Program-made: the position numbers and the translations under genes | Part shown: piece after piece, positions 8,036 through 17,238 of the stretch | Layout: each line of letters starts with the position of its first letter | Position numbering within the stretch: position 1 is the stretch's first letter | Source of the DNA: Gracilibacillus alcaliphilus | GTDB lineage: Bacteria; Bacillota; Bacilli; Bacillales; Amphibacillaceae | Direction of reading: 5' to 3' | Assembly (NCBI RefSeq): GCF_016909015.1 | Contig: NZ_JAFBFA010000011.1 | Span: 62,001 to 126,000 of the forward strand | Length of the DNA: 64,000 nucleotides | The notes under the pieces: model-generated | What the model was told of the DNA's origin: nothing | Database searches by the model: none | What the model saw: only the letters and a program-made list of their open reading frames with translations

Positions 8036-9730
8036 CTACTGTTTATGAAACTTTCGGCCGTCATATACTTCATCTACATAGCCCTGGCGGACGACAAAGT
8101 CGCCAAAGCGTTCTTGATTTTGTCGGTTAGTAACAAAATCATGGAAAATCTCTTTTAAATGAGACAAAATCTCTTCTTCACCTATATTTTCACGGTATAG
8201 CTGGTTTAATCGATCTCCCGTAAAACTCCCGCCTAAATAGAAGTTATACTTGCCGGGTGCCTTTCCGATAAAACCGATTTCTGCAAGTGCTGGTCGAGCA
8301 CAGCCATTCGGACAACCTGTCATACGGATGACGATTTCTTCTTCTTTGAGTCCCTCTGCTTCTAATAATCCTTCTATTTTATCGACAAGAGAGGGGAGGT
8401 AACGCTCTGATTCTGCCATGGCCAAGCCGCAAGTAGGAAATGCCACGCAGGCCATCGAATTACGGCGTAAACCAGAATAATGTTTGCCATCAGTTATGCC
8501 ATATGCGGCAATGATTTCTTCTATTTTTTTCTTTTTTTGTGGTGTAACATTCGCGATAACTAAGTTCTGATTAGGTGTTAAGCGAAACTCACCAGTATGG
8601 ATTTTGGCAATTTCCCGTAAGGCAGTCATTAATTGATAGTCTTCTGTATCTCTTACTCTTCCATTCTGGACAAAAAGAGTAAAGTGCCATCTGCGATTCC
8701 CTTTTACCCAGCCATAGCGGTCACCATTATGGTCAAAGTGGTAAGGTTTCGCTTCTTCTAAGGCATAGCCCAGACGGTTCGCGATTTCTTCCTTAAACCA
8801 ATCCAGACCATAGCGGTCAATCGTATATTTAAAACGAGCATTTTTTCGATTAGAGCGATTTCCGTAATCTCGTTGAATAGTAACGATTTTCTCTGTGACA
8901 TCCACAATCTTATCTTTAGGTGCATAACCTGCAACCCTGCCTAATTGCGGATAAGTTGCTGTATCACCATGTGTAGATCCCATACCGCCGCCAACTACGA
9001 CGTTAAAGCCTTTTAATTCATCGTCTTCCACGATAGCGATTAAGCCAATATCTTGTGAGAAGATATCTACATCGTTGGAAGGAGGGACAGCGATCCCGAT
9101 CTTAAATTTACGAGGTAAATAGGTTTTTCCATAAATCGGTTCGGTTTCCTCCTTAGAATCTGTGATTTTCTCTTGATCTAGCCACAGTTCATGGTAGGCA
9201 CCTGTCCTAGGTGAGAGATGATCACTAATCTGCTGTGCCCAATCTTGCACCTCTTGATGGATGTCAGATTGGTAAGGGTTCGGATTGGACATCACATTAC
9301 GGTTCACATCTCCGCAAGCAGCGATCGTGGTCATTGCTTCCTCATTGATGGTTTTAATGGTTTCTTTCAGGTTCCATTTTAATATGCCGTGAAGCTGATA
9401 GGCTTGGCGGGTGGTCAGCTTAATTGTGTTATCGCCATATTTTTGTGAGAGCTGATCAACGGCCAGCCATTGCTTAGGGGTCGTAGCACCGCCGGGAATG
9501 GCAATCCGTAACATGAATTGATAGGCAGGCTCTAACTTTTGTTTACGGCGTTCATCACGGATATCACGATCATCCTGTTGGTAGCTGCCATGGAATTTTA
9601 ATAGTTTGGTATCATCATCGGAAATAGAGGCAGTAATTGGATCTGCTAATCCTTCCTTAATCGTTCCGCGTAAATAATTACTGTCTTCTTTTAGTTTCTC
9701 GATCGGATCTAGTTTGGGCTGATCTGCCAT
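8036..9730 (-). CDS. cysI: Sulfite reductase (NADPH) hemoprotein beta component
   Basis: This 564-residue cytoplasmic subunit reduces sulfite to sulfide with electrons from CysJ. The siroheme/4Fe-4S ligands are visible as C-x5-C at residues 428 and 434 and C-x3-C (TGCPNGC) at 473 and 477. The two ferredoxin-like nitrite/sulfite reductase repeats lie in the expected order. The ATG has AGGGGG about ten bases upstream. Unusually, 173 bases separate it from cysJ, and most of that gap is the dispersed repeat at 9754-9900. Confidence 0.95.
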   Translation of the reverse strand: MADQPKLDPIEKLKEDSNYLRGTIKEGLADPITASISDDDTKLLKFHGSYQQDDRDIRDERRKQKLEPAYQFMLRIAIPGGATTPKQWLAVDQLSQKYGDNTIKLTTRQAYQLHGILKWNLKETIKTINEEAMTTIAACGDVNRNVMSNPNPYQSDIHQEVQDWAQQISDHLSPRTGAYHELWLDQEKITDSKEETEPIYGKTYLPRKFKIGIAVPPSNDVDIFSQDIGLIAIVEDDELKGFNVVVGGGMGSTHGDTATYPQLGRVAGYAPKDKIVDVTEKIVTIQRDYGNRSNRKNARFKYTIDRYGLDWFKEEIANRLGYALEEAKPYHFDHNGDRYGWVKGNRRWHFTLFVQNGRVRDTEDYQLMTALREIAKIHTGEFRLTPNQNLVIANVTPQKKKKIEEIIAAYGITDGKHYSGLRRNSMACVAFPTCGLAMAESERYLPSLVDKIEGLLEAEGLKEEEIVIRMTGCPNGCARPALAEIGFIGKAPGKYNFYLGGSFTGDRLNQLYRENIGEEEILSHLKEIFHDFVTNRQNQERFGDFVVRQGYVDEVYDGRKFHKQ

Positions 9731-9753
9731 AGTATATTTTCCCCCTTAATAGT

Positions 9754-9900
9754 GTGTGTTCAAAAAGGTCGATAAAAAGGCAAGAAGTTCAAGGCGGCGT
9801 AGCTTTGAGCAACGGAACGTATGCTTTTAATACGTGAGTAGCGGAAAAGCAAGCCAACGCAGAAATTCGCTGTGTCATTTTTATTGGGCTTTTTGAACAA
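9754..9900 (-). repeat. Dispersed intergenic repeat, copy 1 (inverted)
   Basis: This 147-bp element starts TGTTCAAAAAGGTCGATAAAAA and ends in its imperfect inverted complement, ATTTTTATTGGGCTTTTTGAAC. Internally it shares the segment around GTTCAAGGCGGCG with the copies near 23.4 and 37.7 kb, but in the opposite direction. It lies inside the cys operon between cysJ and cysI, so it must be transcribed there. No coding potential was seen. Confidence 0.8.
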
Positions 9901-9903
9901 CCT

Positions 9904-11718
9904 CTAATAGACATCTCGCTGGTATCTTTTATCTTTTTTCAACTGTGCGACATATGCTTTTGCTTCGGCTTCTGTCTTATTTCCTTCTTGGGCAACGATG
10001 GCTTCTAATGTATGGTGGACGTCTTTCGCCATATATTTCTCGTCGCCGCATACATAGATATGTGCGCCGGCTTCTATCCATTCGAATAGTTCTTTTGATT
10101 TTTCATACATGCGCTGCTGCACATAAATCTTCTCTGCCTGATCACGAGAGAAGGCCACATCCATTTTGGTGAGATAGCCTTGTTTCAGCCATCTTTGCCA
10201 GTCAACTTGATAGAGGAAATCGGATCGGAAGTGCTGATCTCCGAAGAACAGCCAAGTCTTTCCTTTCAGTTCCAGTTCTTCTCGTTCTTCGATATAGCCT
10301 CTGAATGGCGCTACTCCTGTGCCTGGTCCAATCATAATAATTGGTGTTTCCTCATTAACTGGGAATTTGAAATTCGGATTCTTATGGATATAGACACTTA
10401 GCTGATCACCTGGCTGAATGCGGTCGGCAATTTCACCGGAGCATACACCGCTGCGGTCGCGGCCGAATGTATGATATCTTACGGTAGCAATTGTTAAATG
10501 CACTTCATCAGGATTGGCTTTGTAACTGCTTGAGATCGAATACTGGCGTGCTGGTATTTTTCTTAATATATGCATAATATTGGTTGGATCCAGTGATTCA
10601 GGCGGATATTCTGTAATAAGATCAAGCCAGTCATGACCATCTAAGTAAGCTTTCATTGCTTCCTGATCGGTAATTAGCTGATGTAATGCTTCATTGTTGA
10701 AATGTGCTGCGGCTTTTTCTAACTGGCTTTTCGTTAATCTCGTAATCTCAAAAATGGATGTCAATGCTTCCTGAATAGAACGGATTTCTCCTTGCTTATT
10801 AATCGGAATCGTTTGTTCAGGGTTCCAGTTCAAAGCTTCAATGACTTGCTTGACTAAAGCTGGTTCATTTTTTGGATAAATGGCTAGACAGTCTCCAGGT
10901 TCGAACTGCAAATTGGAGCCTTCCAATGAGAGTTCAATATGACGGGTTTCCTTATTAGAACCTTTACCGCTTAGGACAATGTTATCTAGTACTTCGGCCG
11001 TATAGGGATTACTCTTCGAATAAATAGGCTGTTCTGCTGGTGAAGTGGGTACAGCTTGTTGTTCCGCACTTGTACCCGATTCTTTTTCTAAATAGCTGAC
11101 AACTCCAGTAATCCATTCTTCCGCTAATTCTTCATAATCAACGTCGCAATCCACACGAGGGTGGATGCGGCTTGCGCCTAATTCCTCCAGACGTTTGTCA
11201 AAGTCTTTTCCTGTCTGGCAGAAATGTTCATAAGATTCATCACCAAGTGACAATACAGCAAAATTAGTTCCTTCTAGTTTAGGCGCCTTGCGTCCATGTA
11301 GAAACTCATGGAATTCAATGGCGTTATCCGGTGGATCGCCTTCGCCGTGTGTCGCGGTAATAATCAACAGATCTTCCGCTTCTTTCAACTTCTTTGCTTT
11401 AAAGTCATCCATGCTTGAAACAGTAACTTTGCGCTGAATAGCTTCGAGTTTGCTAGATAACTGCTCTGCAAGTGCTTGGCAGTTTCCTGTTTCTGATCCG
11501 AATAAAATAGTTACTGTTCTGGCAGCAACAGCTTCTGTTGTTGCAGCTGCCGGAACTGGTGCTGTTGTAGCGGCAGGCGCAGCAGCTGCCACACTTTGGG
11601 AAGCTGCTAAATATCCTGCCAGCCATGTTTTTTGTGTTTCTGTCAAAGTGGGCAAAAGTTGGTTTAAAATTTCAGTTTGCTTCTGGTCAAATGGAGAGTT
11701 TATCACTTGTAAAGTCAA
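9904..11718 (-). CDS. cysJ: Sulfite reductase (NADPH) flavoprotein alpha component
   Basis: The protein passes electrons from NADPH through FAD and FMN to CysI. I start it at the TTG at 11718, giving MTLQVINSPF over 604 residues. AGGTGA lies upstream of it, and the N-terminus then resembles Bacillus CysJ. A GTG at 11727 is possible but has a poor ribosome site. An Ala/Pro-rich linker at about residues 40-65 precedes a flavodoxin domain (LFGSETGNCQ, THGEGDPPDN). FAD-binding (RQYSISSS, GVCSGEIADR) and NADPH-binding (GPGTGVAPFRG) motifs follow, and the protein ends in DVY as the family does. Confidence 0.95.
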   Translation of the reverse strand: MTLQVINSPFDQKQTEILNQLLPTLTETQKTWLAGYLAASQSVAAAAPAATTAPVPAAATTEAVAARTVTILFGSETGNCQALAEQLSSKLEAIQRKVTVSSMDDFKAKKLKEAEDLLIITATHGEGDPPDNAIEFHEFLHGRKAPKLEGTNFAVLSLGDESYEHFCQTGKDFDKRLEELGASRIHPRVDCDVDYEELAEEWITGVVSYLEKESGTSAEQQAVPTSPAEQPIYSKSNPYTAEVLDNIVLSGKGSNKETRHIELSLEGSNLQFEPGDCLAIYPKNEPALVKQVIEALNWNPEQTIPINKQGEIRSIQEALTSIFEITRLTKSQLEKAAAHFNNEALHQLITDQEAMKAYLDGHDWLDLITEYPPESLDPTNIMHILRKIPARQYSISSSYKANPDEVHLTIATVRYHTFGRDRSGVCSGEIADRIQPGDQLSVYIHKNPNFKFPVNEETPIIMIGPGTGVAPFRGYIEEREELELKGKTWLFFGDQHFRSDFLYQVDWQRWLKQGYLTKMDVAFSRDQAEKIYVQQRMYEKSKELFEWIEAGAHIYVCGDEKYMAKDVHHTLEAIVAQEGNKTEAEAKAYVAQLKKDKRYQRDVY

Positions 11719-11777
11719 TAGTTTCACCTCATTAATATTAATCCGATAGATTTACTTAGTTATGGATGTAAAAAAAA

Positions 11778-12503
11778 TCACTTTGCCGTTGGTGTTGTGT
11801 GTAATCCGCATTCAGTCTTCTTAAAATTAGCCCATCTGCCAGAACGTTCATCTCCTGCATTAGTTACTGGTGAAGTACAAGGAATACAGCCAATACTTGG
11901 GTAATTCTGATCGTGCAAGCTGTTATAAGGTAATTGATGCTCCTTGATATAGTCCCAAATATCATCCCAAGTCCAGTGAATCAAAGGACAAACTTTTATC
12001 GATTGAAAACGTTCATCTTTATTAATATAATCCGTATTGGCTCTTGTTGGCGACTGTTCTCTTCTTAAACCGGAAATCCATGCGGTTGCCCCGCTTAACG
12101 CTTCTTCTAATGGCTTTATTTTCCTGATATAACAGCATTGATCCGGGTTTTTTGACCATAAGGCGGCACCATATTGTTCCCGTTGTTCATCTACTGTTAA
12201 TTCTGGCTGTTTCATTTCAATTTCTAAATCCGGGTAGCGTTCTTTGACTTCGTCGATCAGGTCATACGTTTCTTGGAAATGCAGACCTGTATCTAAAAAC
12301 ACTAGCTTGGCATTTGCTTTGGTTTTAGCAATTAAGTCGATTAACACCATGCTTTCAGCACCGAAACTACACGCATAGACAAGGGAGTCGTTATAGGTTT
12401 GATAAGCCCATTCGAGGATTTTCCCCGCCCCTTTCACAGGATCGTTTTCCTCGTATGTTTCTTGATTTAGAGGGCTGTCATAAAAGTTATCAAAAGTAAT
12501 CAA
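11778..12503 (-). CDS. cysH: Phosphoadenylyl/adenylyl-sulfate reductase
   Basis: This 241-residue enzyme reduces activated sulfate to sulfite using thioredoxin. It has Cys123-Cys124 and Cys206-x2-Cys209, the 4Fe-4S ligands that mark enzymes accepting APS. The catalytic cysteine is Cys232 in the C-terminal ECGLH. The PP-loop region is YACSFGAESMV at about residues 43-53. It starts at a TTG with AAGGAGGAG upstream. It is the first gene of the operon behind the SAM-I leader, 59 bases ahead of cysJ. Confidence 0.95.
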   Translation of the reverse strand: MITFDNFYDSPLNQETYEENDPVKGAGKILEWAYQTYNDSLVYACSFGAESMVLIDLIAKTKANAKLVFLDTGLHFQETYDLIDEVKERYPDLEIEMKQPELTVDEQREQYGAALWSKNPDQCCYIRKIKPLEEALSGATAWISGLRREQSPTRANTDYINKDERFQSIKVCPLIHWTWDDIWDYIKEHQLPYNSLHDQNYPSIGCIPCTSPVTNAGDERSGRWANFKKTECGLHTTPTAK

Positions 12504-12633
12504 GCGTACTCCTCCTTTTATTTAGAAAAACGTGACTTGACGCCAAGCCTTTACGGCGGAAGCCTGCGCTTTATTTCTATCATTATATTAAGCTGTGATA
12601 TGCTATATCGTTATAGTGCGAACAACCTCTTAT

Positions 12634-12667
12634 AAAAAACTTCTTAATCGATCAGCAGATTAAGAAG
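12634..12667 (-). terminator. Riboswitch-controlled terminator upstream of cysH
   Basis: On the minus strand CTTCTTAATC...GATTAAGAAG forms a stem followed by TTTTTT. Its 5' arm can instead pair with the 3' strand of the aptamer P1 (GATAAGAAGG near 12698-12705). When SAM holds P1 together, the terminator can form. This is the classic S-box off switch, seen here from base complementarity. Confidence 0.88.
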
Positions 12668-12697
12668 GCAGGCAAGATATCATCTATCTGTTATTCC

Positions 12698-12850
12698 TTC
12701 TTATCGTTCGGGTCCATTATTAATGTAAGACTAGTAGTGCGTGTTTAACCTCAATATATGCACTCCCGCAGGAATTGGCACAGTGTTAAATAATTAACCT
12801 GCTGCCGAGGTTTCACAGGGCCTGCCCCTCCACCTCTCTGGATAAGAATA
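12698..12850 (-). promoter_or_regulatory. SAM-I (S-box) riboswitch controlling the cys operon
   Basis: On the minus strand the aptamer reads TTCTTATCCAGAGAGGTGG then AGGGGCAGGCCCTGTGAAAC, CTCGGCAGC and GTGCCAATTCCTGC. These are the conserved S-box core elements. Its 3' P1 strand GATAAGAA pairs with the 5' TTCTTATC. The consequence is expected repression of cysH-cysJ-cysI-sat-cysC when S-adenosylmethionine is plentiful. Confidence 0.95.
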
Positions 12851-12872
12851 TGACTAAGAAATATTTATCTAT

Positions 12873-12901
12873 ATGTTATACACTTTAGTTGATAATGTCA
12901 A
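12873..12901 (-). promoter_or_regulatory. Sigma-A type promoter of the cys operon
   Basis: A perfect -35 TTGACA (12896-12901) is followed after 17 bases by TAACAT (12873-12878) on the minus strand. Transcription would begin just ahead of the SAM aptamer. The rest of 12504-13119 holds the riboswitch, its terminator and the cysH leader on this side, and the short leader of the plus-strand gene at 13120. Confidence 0.8.
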
Positions 12902-13119
12902 TACGTTTTGTTGGTTTTTTGTTAAATTAATACAAAATAAATAGTAAACTACTTGGTTTTATAAGAAAAAAGGACTTTTTACACTTTGTTCCTCTTTATA
13001 TGGAGTGAAATACAAAGAAGGAGCTAATTTGAATGTTGATAAATGGATAGAAAATGAAACAAATGATGGCTGTATGACGTAAAAGAAGGAAATAGTTTAA
13101 GACAAGGGAGACGACGGAA

Positions 13120-13551
13120 TTGAAGAATATAAAAAAAGCAGCTTTCTTATTTGGTGTGAGCTGTATATTAATGGGACTTATTGTAGCTCCTTTTGCTTTT
13201 TTTTACGTAAGGTCAGGGGATCCGGTAGAATTGGATCGTTTTCAAGCAGGGGAAGAATTTCGAATAGGAGATCGGGCGAATTATGTCACCTATCGGACAA
13301 ATGATCTCAGTATTTCCTGCTACAACCAAGAAGGGATAGAAATAACGCTTTTTCAGGAAGAGGAATCAGATATCGTCTTTACCAGCCAAAGTTTTCCACA
13401 ACGGGTCGTCTGCAATGCAGAGATTACTGCTTACAGTCAACCCTCTCCACAGTCATTACGTTTTACAAGTGGTCTGCTGATCGCGGCCCCGCTGTTTGTG
13501 GGGGTGGGTGTATGGATTATTAGAAAAAACAGAAAGCCAAAAGCCGACTAA
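13120..13551 (+). CDS. Small membrane protein with extracytoplasmic domain, function unknown
   Basis: The 143-residue product starts at a TTG with AAGGGAG about nine bases upstream. It has a membrane segment at about residues 8-30, an outward-facing middle of about 85 residues with two cysteines, and a second membrane segment at about 115-135. A short basic tail (RKNRKPKAD) follows. I do not recognise the family. It stands alone between the divergent cys leader and a bidirectional terminator shared with the aldo/keto reductase gene. Confidence 0.65.
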   Translation: MKNIKKAAFLFGVSCILMGLIVAPFAFFYVRSGDPVELDRFQAGEEFRIGDRANYVTYRTNDLSISCYNQEGIEITLFQEEESDIVFTSQSFPQRVVCNAEITAYSQPSPQSLRFTSGLLIAAPLFVGVGVWIIRKNRKPKAD

Positions 13552-13575
13552 TCTGCTAATTTCGGCTTTTGGCTT
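13534..13575. terminator. Bidirectional terminator between convergent genes
   Basis: A perfect 14-bp stem (13534-13547 with 13562-13575) built on AAGCCAAAAGCCGA lies between the convergent stops at 13551 and 13588. The first arm overlaps the last codons of the small membrane protein gene. Confidence 0.85.
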
Positions 13576-13587
13576 ATTGGACTAAAT

Positions 13588-14532
13588 TTAATTGTCTAGG
13601 ATGCCTTCTATCTTAGCAAGCGTATCTTGTGATAATTTGGTGCCGGAAGCAGCAATATTCTCTTCAATTTGTTCTGGTTTACTGGCTCCTATTAATGCAC
13701 TGGCAACATTAGGCTGACGTAAAATCCAAGCCAATGCTAATTGAGAAAGGGATAATCCTTCATTTGCGGCAACGGCGTTTAGTGCCTCCACACGTTCCAG
13801 GTTTTGGACCGTTAATAATTTGGATAAGTCTAGGTTCTTTTGTGCTGCACGGCTGTTGGCAGGAATATCCTGTCCTTTTTTGTATTTTCCGGTTAGAACG
13901 CCTTGGGCCAATGGAGAATATACGACTTGCCCGACTCCATGCTTCTCACTGACCGGGATAACTTCTTTCTCGATATAACGATGAAGCATGCTGTAGTTGG
14001 GCTGATTGACAACAATGCGGTCTAACAGGCGTTTGTCGGCAATATGGGCAGCTTCTGAGATTTGTTCGGCAGTCCATTCGCTGACTCCGATATAGAGTAC
14101 TTTGCCTTGGCGGACAAGATCATCCATTGCCCGTAATGTCTCTTCAAGAGGGGTATCAGGGTGGTAACGATGACAATAGTAGATATCGACATAATCCAGG
14201 CCTAAACGCTGCAGGCTGGCTTCACATTGCTCGATAATATGTTTGCGGGAAAGCCCTTGGTCATTTGGTCCGTCTCCCATTTTACCAAACACTTTTGTTG
14301 CTAATACGTAAGAATGGCGGGGATATTTGCGCAATGCTTTCCCGACGATCTTCTCTGCTTCTCCACGCATATAGACATTGGCGGTATCAAAAAAATTAAT
14401 TCCTAAATCATAGGCCTTATCAATAGCAGCAGCTGCTTTCTGCTCTTCGACATATCCCCCATATGTAAGCCAGCTGCCTAAACTGATTTCACTAACTTTT
14501 AAACCTGTGTTACCTAAACGACGATAACGCAT
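13588..14532 (-). CDS. Aldo/keto reductase family oxidoreductase
   Basis: This 314-residue NADPH-dependent oxidoreductase has the AKR (alpha/beta)8 barrel. FFDTANVYMRGEAE (Asp and Tyr of the tetrad), VLATKVFG (Lys) and YYCHRYHPDTP (His) occur in order. The cofactor end is GASKPEQIEENI. The sequence is closest in style to voltage-gated potassium channel beta-subunit-like reductases. The ATG at 14532 has AAGGAG nine bases upstream, while a start two codons earlier lacks support. The substrate cannot be read from the sequence. It is transcribed alone from a promoter with a cre-like box. Confidence 0.88.
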   Translation of the reverse strand: MRYRRLGNTGLKVSEISLGSWLTYGGYVEEQKAAAAIDKAYDLGINFFDTANVYMRGEAEKIVGKALRKYPRHSYVLATKVFGKMGDGPNDQGLSRKHIIEQCEASLQRLGLDYVDIYYCHRYHPDTPLEETLRAMDDLVRQGKVLYIGVSEWTAEQISEAAHIADKRLLDRIVVNQPNYSMLHRYIEKEVIPVSEKHGVGQVVYSPLAQGVLTGKYKKGQDIPANSRAAQKNLDLSKLLTVQNLERVEALNAVAANEGLSLSQLALAWILRQPNVASALIGASKPEQIEENIAASGTKLSQDTLAKIEGILDN

Positions 14533-14547
14533 GAGCACACACTCCTT

Positions 14548-14576
14548 TTTATAATAGATGAGTAAAACGTTTTCAA
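14548..14576 (-). promoter_or_regulatory. Promoter with cre-like site ahead of the aldo/keto reductase
   Basis: On the minus strand TTGAAA (14571-14576) is followed after 17 bases by TATAAA (14548-14553). TGAAAACGTTTTAC (14562-14575) overlaps the -35 and matches the CcpA cre consensus at 12 of 14 positions. The promoter at 23.6 kb has the same arrangement. The rest of 14577-14842 has no feature that I can support. Confidence 0.45.
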
Positions 14577-14842
14577 TAAGTATAAAATATTTGCGTGCAG
14601 GAAGCGAATAATTTGTTCGACTTACTGTGTACTTTTAAATGACTGCCGCTTTATTGCTGGTTTTACTCCTTCATCTATCATTTTAGCCAAGAGGACTCCT
14701 TCTTCAAAAATTCCATAGAATTTCAGGTGGGAGCTGAATTGGTGATTTTAATATTTCAACTTTTAGCCGTTAAGGAAATCTAAAGAAATTCCCAATCACA
14801 TAAGTACAATAAAAACTGTCACTAAAAAGTTGTTAACAATCG

Positions 14843-15915
14843 ATGAAACAGACTGATTATCAGTCCTTACCAATCCAATCGAGTCAAGGCATCATGACAA
14901 CGGTCTTTCAAAATTGGAAATCCTTTTATGGAAGTTTGCAGGAATATAAAAAGAACCCTGCAACATTTAAAGCTCGTCCCAACATACCGTCATATTGTCG
15001 TTCTAAAGAAAAAGAAATATTCTTTTCAAACCAGGATTTTGTCATAAAAGCAAATAAATTCTTAAAGTTTCCTCAAACAAAAGCGCGTCTGAATATTGGG
15101 AAATTGGGGTATTCAGAAGGAAAGCTCAAGCAGGTTCGGGTAGTTCCAAAGTATGGCCACTATGTCGTGGAATTAGTTTTTCAAGTTCCCTGCAGAAGCA
15201 GAGAGAAAAGAATCCAAGAACCGTTATTTGTCTGTTGATTTAGGTATGGATAATCTTGCAACCATTGTCACGATACGGGCAAAAGGCCAATTTTAGTGAA
15301 GGGCAAAAATATCAAATCTGTCAATCAACGATATAATCAGCTAAAAGCTAATTATACGGGCATCCTTCGACAAGGAATACAGGCAAACGAGGGCCTCTTT
15401 ACATCCAAACGTTTGGAGAAAATCAGCCAAAAGCGATTTCTTCAAATCAAAGATCTCTTTCATAAAGCTAGTTTTCAAATTATGAAAATTGCTTTGGAAG
15501 AGGACATTGATACCATCATTATCGGTTAAAATAAAACGTGGAAACAACAATCGACAATGGGGAAAAGGAATAACCAGTCCTTTACAGTCATCCTGCACAG
15601 CCTGCTTATTCAAATGATCACATACAAAGCAGAGAAACATGGGATAACCGTGATGTGGACAGAAGAATCTTATACGTCGAAGGCTAGCTTTCTTGATAAC
15701 GATGAAATCCCTGTTTATGGCCAACCCCATAAAAAAGACATATTTTCAGGGAGCGTATCAAACGTGGCCTTTACCTATCGAAAAACAGGGAGCGCATCAA
15801 CGCAGATGTAAATGGAGCCGCAAATATCATGCGGAAAGTTTTTAAAGAGGCGTTTCATCCCAGTTTTTCCAGTATGGAGGCTTTACGGAGACCGGCATCT
15901 TTGGTTGTACAATAA
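14843..15915 (+). pseudogene. Decayed tnpB (IS200/IS605 family, IS1341 type)
   Basis: Fragments in all forward frames together read as one RNA-guided endonuclease of the TnpB family. WKSFYGSLQEYKKNP is followed by RVVPKYGHYVVELVF, the RuvC Asp in SVDLGMDNLATI, NKTWKQQ, the RuvC Glu region EESYTSKASF and finally NADVNGAANI. The N-terminal 70-80 residues are missing. There are at least three frameshifts (near 15236, 15280 and 15750) and an in-frame TAA at 15527-15529. It lacks the CxxC zinc pairs, as some IS1341-type TnpB proteins do. No tnpA is present. Confidence 0.88.
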
Positions 15916-16045
15916 AAGTAATCCCAAAATGGGATAGCGGAGTTGGGTTGGTGTTTTCAGCACACCAATGTGTCAACTCCACTGGTGGTTAATCGTCATC
16001 TTGAAAGTCGACACCCCAGAAACCCCCATTTCAAATTTTGGGAGA
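15916..16045 (+). ncRNA. Structured 3' flank of the tnpB relic, possible omega-RNA remnant
   Basis: Directly after the relic's stop come a perfect hairpin ATCCCA-AAA-TGGGAT (15921-15935) and a longer nested stem. In the longer one, GGAGTTG (15939) pairs with CAACTCC (15974) around TTGGTG/CACCAA. TnpB guide RNAs overlap the 3' end of tnpB and end at the element's right end, which fits this position. Whether it is transcribed is unknown, and the function is inference. Confidence 0.35.
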
Positions 16046-16119
16046 AGTTAAGTGATGGGAGTATTCATGAACAGGTATGATATATTAAAGGTAACGAGTA
16101 AGAAGGAGGGTTTTGGGGA

Positions 16120-17238
16120 TTGGTATTCTGGATGTGGTTGCTGTTATGGCTTTGTGCTTGGTGCGGTGCAATTTGGTATGACGTCGGTTATCATAGCGGA
16201 AACCTGACGTATTTGTTTATGGGTGCTGCGGTCTTTTTTTCTATTTTCTTTTTTACCTCGATTGCTGCCAGGCTGTATCCGTGGTTGTGGTACGGGTTAA
16301 TTGTTGTGATCACGATCACCTTCTGTCTGCCGTTGGAGAAGGACATTAACCCTTTTGTGATTATAATGTATGGCTTTGCATTAGTTGCTATTGTTCATCA
16401 GATTCGTTCTAAATCAGTATACATATTGGTAAGTACCTTATTAGTTTCTTTTCTATTGCTGGTTTATTCCTCCATGAATCCGACATTTCTATTTTTAATG
16501 ATAGTAGTTGCAGTTTCTGTATATGCAGCGGCCTATTTTTACCAGAATAATCATGAACGGATAGAGGATTTAGAGGTGCGTTATCAGGCTTTACTGCAAA
16601 CATACCGTAATATGAAGCGTGATTCTGTGACAAGAGATCAACATGCACGGCAAGAGGAACGGGTTTCGATCGGTCGCGAAATTCATGATCGAGTAGGTCA
16701 TACATTGACCAATTTATTGATGAAGATAGAAATATTACGGCTGCGAGATAACCAAGCTCCATTAGACGAACTTAAAGAATTGGCACAAGAAAGCCTAGCG
16801 GAAACGCGCAAGGCAGTAAGGGCGCTTCGTGAGGATCATACAACAGGGATGGCGGCCATTATCCATTTAATTCGAAAACTAGAGGCTGAACAATATGTGT
16901 CGATTACCTTTTCTATGAGACAAAATGCCCTGTCAGTTGTGCTGACACCTGAACAGGCGAGTGTTATTTATCGAGCTATTCAAGAGGCGCTGACGAATGT
17001 AATGCGGCATAGTAATGGCCGGGAAGCGGAGATAGTACTGGAGGCTCCTGGCCTGACTTATTTTCGCTTTGAGGTGACCAATCCGATTGACCATGATATC
17101 GAAGAAGTAAAAGAGGGGTTTGGACTGCAATCGATGCGAGAGCGGCTCGCCCAAATAGGCGGACAGTTAGAGATTCGAGTCTATCAACAGCAGTTTATTG
17201 TGCGTGGAACGCTTCAATTAAAGGAGGAAACAGAATGA
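16120..17238 (+). CDS. Sensor histidine kinase, LnrJ/NarL-partner type
   Basis: This 372-residue kinase has five or six membrane segments in residues 1-140, a short coiled linker (about 145-175), then a HisKA_3 domain. The phosphoacceptor is His189 in GREIHDRVGHTL. A HATPase domain follows, with the N box AIQEALTNVMRHS and GFGLQSMRERL. It starts at a TTG with AAGGAGGG upstream. The stop overlaps the response regulator by four bases. The order kinase, regulator, ATPase, permease, permease matches lnrJK-lnrLMN of Bacillus subtilis, which senses and exports linearmycin-type polyenes. A shared ligand is inference. Confidence 0.88.
   Translation: MVFWMWLLLWLCAWCGAIWYDVGYHSGNLTYLFMGAAVFFSIFFFTSIAARLYPWLWYGLIVVITITFCLPLEKDINPFVIIMYGFALVAIVHQIRSKSVYILVSTLLVSFLLLVYSSMNPTFLFLMIVVAVSVYAAAYFYQNNHERIEDLEVRYQALLQTYRNMKRDSVTRDQHARQEERVSIGREIHDRVGHTLTNLLMKIEILRLRDNQAPLDELKELAQESLAETRKAVRALREDHTTGMAAIIHLIRKLEAEQYVSITFSMRQNALSVVLTPEQASVIYRAIQEALTNVMRHSNGREAEIVLEAPGLTYFRFEVTNPIDHDIEEVKEGFGLQSMRERLAQIGGQLEIRVYQQQFIVRGTLQLKEETE

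Noticed and set aside
15341..15730. Minus-strand open frame opposite the tnpB relic
   Set aside because: It is antisense to recognisable TnpB peptides and has no ribosome site.
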